Positions 50,881 to 56,873 of a stretch of DNA of 56,873 bases are shown here, piece by piece (position 1 is the first letter of the stretch; every line of letters begins with the position of its first letter). The notes beneath the pieces are model-generated. The model saw only the letters and a program-made list of their open reading frames with translations. It did no database searches and was not told the origin of the DNA. Origin of the DNA: Bacteroidota bacterium (GTDB lineage: Bacteria > Bacteroidota > Ignavibacteria > UBA10030 > UBA8401); NCBI GenBank assembly GCA_008933835.1, contig WBUG01000015.1:1-56873 (forward strand). The letters run 5' to 3'. The position numbers and the translations under genes were made by a program.

Positions 50881-53237
50881 GCGTCGTCGCTGTCCAGTTC
50901 GATCGTATAGCTCTCACCCGGGGCGGGGCCGGCCTCCCGCTCCGGTTCCACTCTCCGGTTCACCACCATGATGGCCGACGGCGTGAAGCCGAACAGGTCC
51001 TCCGTCGAAAAGACCGCCCGGAAATCGCTCTCCGTGAAGAACTCCGAGAACTTCTCCGAAAATTCGTTCAGCCGCTTCAGGTAGTAGGCCGTGTTCTCGT
51101 CGGGGAAGTTCGCGTCCCACTCATGCGCCTCTTTCGCGTTCTCGAATCCCCGCACGTTCGCATCGGAACCGGTGATGTAGTAGCGGAGGCGGCTTCCCTG
51201 CCGGTACGACCGAGACGAGCGCAGCGCCAGTTCGTACGCCGCAGAGCGGTTCCGCCGTCCTGCTGCCACGTCCGCCGCGTACGCTTCCGGCGCGTCCTTC
51301 AGCGTCTCCGAGCGCAGGAAGTCCTGCACGTCCCAGGAATGGCTCCGGATGGTGTGCTCCATCCCGATGTACAGGTCGTGCAGCTGCTGCATGTCCCCGC
51401 TCAGCAGCCGTTCGATGCAATGCTGCAGGTACTGCCGTCCGAACCGTTCGATGGAACGGGCGACGAGCGATGAACCGCGGATGGTGATGCGGTCGTCGGG
51501 ATGGAGCAGCGCGTAGTTCTTCTTCTTGTAGCTCAGCATCTTCGTGAACCGTCCCCCGAACGCCAGCCGGATCCCCTCCGGCAGCGTGCCGGAGAGATGC
51601 TCCACGAACCGACGTTCCGCCTCCTCGCCCACCACATTGTCCGGCGGAATGAAGTACAGCCCGTCGGTGTCCACTTCGATCACCGTTCCGTTGTGCCGTT
51701 CGATCTCCCGGATGAGCGATTTCAGCAGCGCCTGTCCGGTGGTCGTCACGAGGTCCGCCTGCCCGTAGTCGTTGAAGAGCCCTTTTGAGTATCCGAGGTA
51801 TCCGTAGAAGGAGTTGATGAGGATCTTGTACGAGGACTGGAGCGCGTCGATCGTGGTCCGCTCCTCCGCGGGAGCGTCGGGCAGTGACCGCTTCGCCTCC
51901 AGCCGGAGGTCCGTCAGGTACCGCAGCGCCGTGCGGAAGATGCCCAGGTCGTCGGTGATGGGGCGGACCCCCTTCGACAGCATGATCGAAGGGTAGAGCG
52001 ACTCCACGTCAGCGTGGATGATGGGGCCGAACACGCCGGTGGCGAACATGTCGGTGTACCCGCCGCTGATGGGGATCCCCGCCTGAGGCTTCGGGACGGA
52101 ATGCCGCTGACGGATGTACTCGCGGAGGAACACCGCTTCGATCTTCGCCGCGGAGCCGAGCTTCGAAACGGTGCCGTAGTTGTACGGGAGCATCTGCGTG
52201 AGGTGGAAGTTGCTGCCGGAGAGCTTCGAGCTCAGTCCCCGCGTCTCGCGCACGTCGTCCAGCGCGTAGCGCTTCAGCGTCTCTACGTCGTTGTCCCAGT
52301 GCCAGGAGATGCGGTCACCGTCGATGTACGTGCGGTCCGGCGCCGCCACACCGAAGTACGTCGCGGCGTATTTCAGACCATGGCTCTCCATGTTCCGCTT
52401 GTTCATGTCAAAGGACTGCACCAGCAGCCAGGTGTCCACGATGTGCCGGCCGGCGGACTCGTAGCTGAGGTACTCCACGGCGTTCTCGGAGAACGAGGTG
52501 CGCGTGCGGAAGACGGAGGGCGGGGAGCCGTCGCGGCCGACGGCGAACTCGACGCCGTGCATCTCGCACCGCTTCAGGATGTACGGCAGATCGAAGTTGA
52601 AGATGTTGTGCCCTTCGATGATGTCCGGGTCCCGTTCCCGGACCGCCTTCACGCACTGCTGCAGCAGCCGCTTCTCAGGGACCCCTTTGCCGCCGAGCAC
52701 CGTCTCCCATCCGCGGTTGTCGGAGAGGGAGATGAGGATGATGCGGTCCGTCGAACGGTCCGCCCGGCTGAACCGGTGGTCCTTCGAGTACGTTTCGATG
52801 TCAAGCTGCAGCCGGTGCAGGTCATCGAACCGCATCCCTTTGAACAGTGTCTTCCCGCTCTGCAGCAGGTACTGTGTGTTCATGTCCGGACGGAGGAACA
52901 GATGGTCCGTTTCGGTGTAGGAATTGTAGCCGGTCTTGTACTCGCGGTTGATGGAGCGCAGGGAGTACTGGACGGCGTCCCAGAAGACTGGAACCGAGGG
53001 GAAGGCGCAGAGGTATTGGTAATGGTTCGACCCTTCGAGCTTCTTCACCCAGGCCTTCTGGGGAAAGCCGTCGAGGAAGCGCTTGTCGGAGAGGTGGAAG
53101 AAGGGGTAGAAGGACTCGTCACGGTGCTCGATGATGTCGCCGGCCCGCTTGTACAGGCGGACCATATTGTCGCCGTTCGTCTGAACGGCGACGATATTGG
53201 TCTCGTCATCGTGTCCATAGAGCACCGGATCGGTCAT
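50877..53237 (-). CDS. Family B DNA polymerase with 3'-5' exonuclease
   Basis: 786 residues. Exonuclease motifs: QLDIETYS (Exo I), [15 protein letters not shown] (Exo II) and YALDDV (Exo III). Polymerase motifs: [11 protein letters not shown] (A), [14 protein letters not shown] (B), and VDTDGLYF (C), where both catalytic Asp residues are present. The length is close to that of E. coli DNA polymerase II (783), but the sequence is distinct from it in the parts I can compare. A bacterial family B polymerase usually serves in repair or translesion synthesis. A TATATTCA element ends 5 bases before the ATG at 53237, so the leader is very short. Confidence 0.92.
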   Translation of the reverse strand: MTDPVLYGHDDETNIVAVQTNGDNMVRLYKRAGDIIEHRDESFYPFFHLSDKRFLDGFPQKAWVKKLEGSNHYQYLCAFPSVPVFWDAVQYSLRSINREYKTGYNSYTETDHLFLRPDMNTQYLLQSGKTLFKGMRFDDLHRLQLDIETYSKDHRFSRADRSTDRIILISLSDNRGWETVLGGKGVPEKRLLQQCVKAVRERDPDIIEGHNIFNFDLPYILKRCEMHGVEFAVGRDGSPPSVFRTRTSFSENAVEYLSYESAGRHIVDTWLLVQSFDMNKRNMESHGLKYAATYFGVAAPDRTYIDGDRISWHWDNDVETLKRYALDDVRETRGLSSKLSGSNFHLTQMLPYNYGTVSKLGSAAKIEAVFLREYIRQRHSVPKPQAGIPISGGYTDMFATGVFGPIIHADVESLYPSIMLSKGVRPITDDLGIFRTALRYLTDLRLEAKRSLPDAPAEERTTIDALQSSYKILINSFYGYLGYSKGLFNDYGQADLVTTTGQALLKSLIREIERHNGTVIEVDTDGLYFIPPDNVVGEEAERRFVEHLSGTLPEGIRLAFGGRFTKMLSYKKKNYALLHPDDRITIRGSSLVARSIERFGRQYLQHCIERLLSGDMQQLHDLYIGMEHTIRSHSWDVQDFLRSETLKDAPEAYAADVAAGRRNRSAAYELALRSSRSYRQGSRLRYYITGSDANVRGFENAKEAHEWDANFPDENTAYYLKRLNEFSEKFSEFFTESDFRAVFSTEDLFGFTPSAIMVVNRRVEPEREAGPAPGESYTIELDSDDA

Positions 53238-53242
53238 GCGTA

Positions 53243-53272
53243 TGAATATACGCTTTGAACGGAGAAATTCAA
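53243..53272 (-). promoter_or_regulatory. Bacteroidetes-type promoter of the family B polymerase
   Basis: On the minus strand TTG (53272-53270), 19 bases, TATATTCA (53250-53243). Confidence 0.5.
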
Positions 53273-53316
53273 GGAGGAGGTCCGTTCACGGTCCCGTAAG
53301 CCGGTCTGTGCCGGCC

Positions 53317-54201
53317 TCACGGCACGAGCCGTACCGTGATGGGATTCCGTGCAGCGGTGCGCGACCCGAACACGCCGATGCCGCCGACGGTCCGGTACCG
53401 GATCTCACGCAGTTCTCCCCCCTGGGCGGGGATGTACTGGTTGATGAAATCGCTGTAATTGACATCGATGGCGTACACATCGAACCGGACCGTGCCGTAG
53501 TACGAGAGAAAGATCCAGGGGAGTTCCGTGCTGAGCTGGGTCGGAGGCAGACCGATGCGGTAGCCGACCTTGTCGGGGCGCTGGAAATCGGCGCTCAGCG
53601 TATCCTGGTAGAAGATCTTCGGGATCATCGCCGCGCCGGAGTCGAGATAGGTGATGGTCGGAAGGTACGTGCCGTACGACGCGCTCGGTGTCCAGGCGAA
53701 ACTGTGGACCGGTGCCGTCACATCGTACTTCACCGTTCCGCCGTCCGTCAGGGTGCTGGTGGTGATGGCGAACTCGTCGGGGACCGTGGTCACGGCGGAC
53801 ACGGTCCGCGCTTCGGGTGTGACGGTGCGGACGGTCAGTTCGTAGGTCCGTGTCGGCAGGATCTTCCTCGCCGTGTCCGGCGAGAAGTACCGGCCCGGCA
53901 CGGAGGGATCGTAGACCAGTGTGTCGGCGAAGGTGCCGCCCACCTCGCGGACGACGACGACGGCGTCCGTGATCGCCAATGCCGACAGGTCGTAACGCTG
54001 GTCCACCACGCCGGTCCAGGAGACCTTGATGGTGTCCACGGAACGGCCCGCGGTGAGCACGCCGCTGATGACCACTTCCCGCCGGTAGGTTTCGGCGGTG
54101 GGTGTCTCTTCACAGCCGCTGGATGCGAGGACGGCGGTAAGGAGGAGGGAGAGGGAGAGGGTTCGCATGATGATCGTTCGTTTCATGTCCGTTTCCGTCA
54201 T
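53317..54201 (-). CDS. DUF4249 outer-membrane lipoprotein
   Basis: 294 residues. Lipoprotein signal ending LASSGC, then the DUF4249 pattern: an N-terminal REVVISGVLTAGRSVDTIKVSWT strand pair, a domain with TYELTVRTVTPEARTVSAVTTVPDE, and a C-terminal FDVYAIDVNYSDFINQYIPAQGGELREIRYRTVGGIGVFGSRTA. DUF4249 proteins sit next to TonB-dependent receptors in Bacteroidota and probably act as the lid or substrate binder. Three in-frame ATGs (54201, 54186, 54168) are possible; the first is 4 bases after the receptor stop. Confidence 0.85.
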   Translation of the reverse strand: MTETDMKRTIIMRTLSLSLLLTAVLASSGCEETPTAETYRREVVISGVLTAGRSVDTIKVSWTGVVDQRYDLSALAITDAVVVVREVGGTFADTLVYDPSVPGRYFSPDTARKILPTRTYELTVRTVTPEARTVSAVTTVPDEFAITTSTLTDGGTVKYDVTAPVHSFAWTPSASYGTYLPTITYLDSGAAMIPKIFYQDTLSADFQRPDKVGYRIGLPPTQLSTELPWIFLSYYGTVRFDVYAIDVNYSDFINQYIPAQGGELREIRYRTVGGIGVFGSRTAARNPITVRLVP

Positions 54202-54205
54202 AACG

Positions 54206-56437
54206 TTAGAAGGAGAAATCGATGCCGAACGTCGGCAGGATGGGGAGGAGGGTCACGTCGGTGATCTCCGCAGGATTCTTGGAATTGTCGAACTGCTTGA
54301 ACCAGACGTTGCGCCGGTTGTACACATTGTAGATCTGGAAGTACCAGCTCCCGTGCAGACCGAAGAAGGTGGTCCGTTTCGTCACGCTCAGGTCCATGCG
54401 ATGGTACGGCGAGAGCCGCTGGTTGAACAGTTTGCCGGGCAGCGTGAACTCGATGGGTGCGCCGAACGGATTCTGCTCGTAGCGCGCCACGCCGGTGGTG
54501 TACGCCTGCCCCGTCGCGTACGTGAACACCGCGCCGAACCGCCAGGATTCGTCCGCCTGGAAGTTGACGGTCATCGTCAGGTCATGCCGTCGGTCGAACT
54601 TGGGCTGGAACTTCTCGCCCCCGTTGAGCATGTCGAACGTCCGGTACGTCCAGGCCAGTGTGTACCCGAGCGTGCCGGTCCATGGTCCCGCCTTCTTCTG
54701 CAGGAACAGTTCCGTGCCGAACGCTTCGCCGTCGCCGACGAAGAACAACTGGTCCACCTCTTTCGTGTACGTGATCTCGTTCCGGAAGTACAGGATCTCG
54801 CGGAACGTCTTATAGTATGCTTCGAGCGACAGGGAGACGTCCTCCAGGTACCGGTTCTCGTACCCCGCGACGATGTCGATGGCACGGCTGGGGTTCATCC
54901 GTTCGTTGATGGGGATCCAGATGTCGAACGGGGAGAATCCGTTGTCCGAGCCGGCGGGGACCGCCATCAGGAATTGGTAGTACATGCCGGACGCCAGTTT
55001 GACGGAACTGAGATCGTCGATGTTGAAGCGGACGTTGAGCCGCGGGCCGGTCGTGACATGCTTGGAGAGGTCCTGATACTCGGTGCGGAGTCCGAACTGG
55101 AACGTCCACCGTTCGTCGTACCGCCATTCGTCCTGGGCGTAGAACGAGATCTGCGCCGGCCGCTCCAGGAACTCGTACGGCTCGCCGTCGCCGGTCTGGG
55201 AGTACGTGACACGGTACTGCGACCACCAGACGCCGAGCTTCACCAGATGGTCCTGGGCCGCGAAGAAGTCGACGTCGGCGCGGATGGAGTAGTCGTCGAT
55301 GCTGTTCGATTGCGCGAACCGGACACCGCCGAAATTGAAGTCCGTCGTCGAGAGGTAACGGCTGTACGATGCCGTGATGTTCGAGAAGAGGGTCTGACTG
55401 AACAGGTGCGTCCACTTCAGGGCGCTGGTCCGGTTCCCCCACCGCATGTTGATGCTGAGCTCGTTTTCGCCCAGTTTCCAGAGCAGGTCGTCCTGCCCGA
55501 GGTAACCGACGAAGGAGACCTTGTCGTCATCGCTCAGGTCCTGATTGATCTTCAGGTTTGCATCATAGAAATAATAGAGGGGAAGGGCGTCCTTGCCGGT
55601 ATCGAGCCGGGCGATGGAGACGACTTGGTCGAGATAGGTGCGCCGTCCGGAAAGGAACCACGAACCGTTGCCGAGCGGTCCCTCGCCGGTCAGTCGTGAA
55701 CTCAGCAGACTGATGGAGGCCTTGCCGTGGGTGTTCACGCGGTCGCCGTCGATGTTGGTCACGTTAAGCACCGATGAGAGTCGTCCGCCGTACTCGGCGG
55801 GGAAGCCCCCCTTCATCAGATCGATGTCCTTCACGGCATCGGTGTTGAACGTGGAGAAGAATCCGAAGAGGTGCGAGGGATTGTACACGACCGTATTGTC
55901 GAGCAGGATCAGGTTCTGATCGGTGCTGCCGCCCCGCACGTTGAAGCCGCTGGAGATCTCCGAGGTCGCTTTGACGCCCGGCATCAGCTGCAGAGCCCTG
56001 AACACGTCCGCCTCACCGATGGTCGGCAGCGAGACGATGTCCTTCGCTTGCATGACGATCCGTCCCGTCTGCGTCGCTCTCCGCTCTTCCTCTTTTTCAG
56101 CATCGATGACGACTTCGGTGACCTGTACGGCCTTGTCGGTCAAGTACACGTCCTGCACAAGACGTTTCGTCCTCCGTGTGTCGATGGTGAACTCCGACGT
56201 TTGATAACCGAGGAGCGAAACCTGTACAGTATGAACCCCTTCCGGAATGGAAGGGATTGCGAAATAACCTTCGATCGTGGTCGCTGATCCGATCTTCAGC
56301 GCAGGGATGTAGATGTTCGCGTATGGAAGGGTCTCTTTATTTGCCCGGTCCCTCACGAATCCGCTCAAGGTGGCCATTTCTTGTGCCTGGGCATTCATGA
56401 CGAATACGATGAGGAAGGCGAAAATGAATGATCGCAT
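54206..56437 (-). CDS. TonB-dependent outer-membrane receptor with carboxypeptidase-like regulatory domain
   Basis: 743 residues. Signal peptide (FIFAFLIVFVMNAQAQ), a CarboxypepD_reg-like domain (about 20-100: LSGFVRDRANKETLPYANIYIP, GYFAIPSIPEGVHTVQVSLLGYQ), a TonB box region, a plug (GEADVFRALQLMPGVKATSEISSGFNVRGGSTDQNLILLDN) and a 22-strand-type barrel ending ...TFGIDFSF with a terminal Phe. It imports an unknown substrate with energy from TonB. ATG 56437 (MRSFIF) is used because the signal begins there. The pair with DUF4249 resembles a SusCD-like unit but lacks SusD. Confidence 0.9.
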   Translation of the reverse strand: MRSFIFAFLIVFVMNAQAQEMATLSGFVRDRANKETLPYANIYIPALKIGSATTIEGYFAIPSIPEGVHTVQVSLLGYQTSEFTIDTRRTKRLVQDVYLTDKAVQVTEVVIDAEKEEERRATQTGRIVMQAKDIVSLPTIGEADVFRALQLMPGVKATSEISSGFNVRGGSTDQNLILLDNTVVYNPSHLFGFFSTFNTDAVKDIDLMKGGFPAEYGGRLSSVLNVTNIDGDRVNTHGKASISLLSSRLTGEGPLGNGSWFLSGRRTYLDQVVSIARLDTGKDALPLYYFYDANLKINQDLSDDDKVSFVGYLGQDDLLWKLGENELSINMRWGNRTSALKWTHLFSQTLFSNITASYSRYLSTTDFNFGGVRFAQSNSIDDYSIRADVDFFAAQDHLVKLGVWWSQYRVTYSQTGDGEPYEFLERPAQISFYAQDEWRYDERWTFQFGLRTEYQDLSKHVTTGPRLNVRFNIDDLSSVKLASGMYYQFLMAVPAGSDNGFSPFDIWIPINERMNPSRAIDIVAGYENRYLEDVSLSLEAYYKTFREILYFRNEITYTKEVDQLFFVGDGEAFGTELFLQKKAGPWTGTLGYTLAWTYRTFDMLNGGEKFQPKFDRRHDLTMTVNFQADESWRFGAVFTYATGQAYTTGVARYEQNPFGAPIEFTLPGKLFNQRLSPYHRMDLSVTKRTTFFGLHGSWYFQIYNVYNRRNVWFKQFDNSKNPAEITDVTLLPILPTFGIDFSF

Positions 56438-56873
56438 GTTGTTATCGACTCGATTGTCTGGATTAATATAGAGAAACAAAGCCTGTTACGCTTCTCGTCT
56501 TATCATGTTGCGTTCGCGATGATAACATAACACCGAAATTCGTGATGAGATTCACATTTTCGGTGAACAATTGCTTCATATCGGTGAAAATGAATCATAT
56601 AGACGGACAGCTTGACCGTACAAGAGCGAAGGATGTCCGCTATGGAGTGAAAAGGAAGGTTGGGATTGAAAGGGGATTTCCAGTGGAAATGAACGGGCCG
56701 TCGGTCCATCCGGTGAGATTGTCTAGAAGGTACAACGACAGTGACGGGCCGTGTGGACGATGTGTTGTGGATAGTGATTCGAACCGATGACGTACCAGTG
56801 GTACATCCGTTCATTACTCCATCGAACTTGATCCCGCGATAAAGTACCGTTCCAATTCGCGTGCCTTCTGTTC
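56438..56873. other. Intergenic region with no supported gene
   Basis: This 436-base end region is more AT-rich than the rest of the window. A frame of 103 codons on the minus strand (56503-56814) and one of 82 codons on the plus strand (56542-56790) overlap each other, have low-complexity or Thr/Ser/His-rich translations and no ribosome site, and match nothing that I know. The receptor promoter probably lies within 56438-56520 (a TATATTAA is present on the minus strand), but no TTG is found 19-20 bases upstream. Confidence 0.4.

Noticed and set aside
56503-56814. A 103-codon minus-strand frame and an 82-codon plus-strand frame at the window end
   Set aside because: Overlapping each other, no ribosome site, no recognisable protein features, AT-rich non-coding composition.

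Overview
The window looks like a stretch of chromosome from a GC-rich member of the Bacteroidota/Chlorobiota/Ignavibacteriota (FCB) group. The evidence is a PorD-like (DUF4835) protein, a PorV-like barrel, a TonB-dependent receptor paired with a DUF4249 lipoprotein, DUF3667, a bacterial tricorn-type S41 protease, an atpDC pair detached from other ATP synthase genes, and repeated promoters of the Bacteroidetes type (TTG, 19-20 bases, TAnnTTTG-like). The exact class cannot be fixed from sequence reading alone. There is no phage, insertion sequence or CRISPR array; most genes are tightly packed with 4-base or 8-base start/stop overlaps.

Layout. 1-10.4 kb: accessory and housekeeping genes (sugar kinase tail, GH5 lipoprotein, DnaQ-like exonuclease, TPR membrane protein, zinc ribbon, DUF2721, SpoIIE-type phosphatase, ABC-F protein, serine hydrolase, VF530 protein). 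10.4-21.4 kb: the most interesting region, described below. 21.4-33.1 kb: atpDC, alr, an unknown gene, manC, an RlpA-like lipoprotein, the PorD/PorV-like pair, an HhH/beta-barrel protein, mnmA and a TMTC-like membrane protein. 33.1-44.8 kb: a SulP-STAS-EIIA fusion, DUF3667, an acyl-CoA carboxylase carboxyltransferase, a tandem pair of M14 proteins (one without its zinc ligands) and a large tricorn-type protease. 44.8-53.3 kb: pdxH, tgt, yajC, ribBA, greA, a tRNA cluster (Gly, Cys, Leu, Leu) with a broken tRNA-Gly copy, a small secreted protein, maf, a B12-binding mutase subunit and a family B DNA polymerase. 53.3-56.9 kb: the DUF4249/TonB receptor pair and a non-coding end.

The candidate system lies at 10.4-21.4 kb. 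A seven-gene minus-strand operon encodes a small membrane protein, a Cys-rich GcvH-like protein that has lost the lipoyl lysine, a five-haem cytochrome c, a Tat-exported molybdopterin-oxidoreductase-like subunit, a four-cluster iron-sulfur protein, an NrfD-type quinone-interacting membrane protein, and a second, membrane-anchored GcvH-like protein that keeps the lipoyl lysine. The cytochrome/MopB/FeS/NrfD core has the order of the Qrc menaquinone reductase (qrcABCD). Divergent to it lies an operon for a periplasmic haem-sensing histidine kinase, an archaemetzincin-like metalloprotease and an NtrC-type sigma-54 activator. Both operons have their own GGCACG-N4-(T/A)TGC sigma-54 promoter facing outward from the shared 467-base AT-rich intergenic region. 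The simplest reading is an inducible respiratory complex linking the quinone pool, periplasmic haems and a lipoyl/thiol redox carrier, controlled by a redox- or ligand-sensing two-component system that carries its own protease. Its physiological substrate cannot be read from the sequence.

A second theme is transcription. At least eight genes or operons have TTG exactly 20 bases before a TAnnTT-type -7 element, and several start codons lie only 3-6 bases after that element, which suggests leaderless mRNAs.
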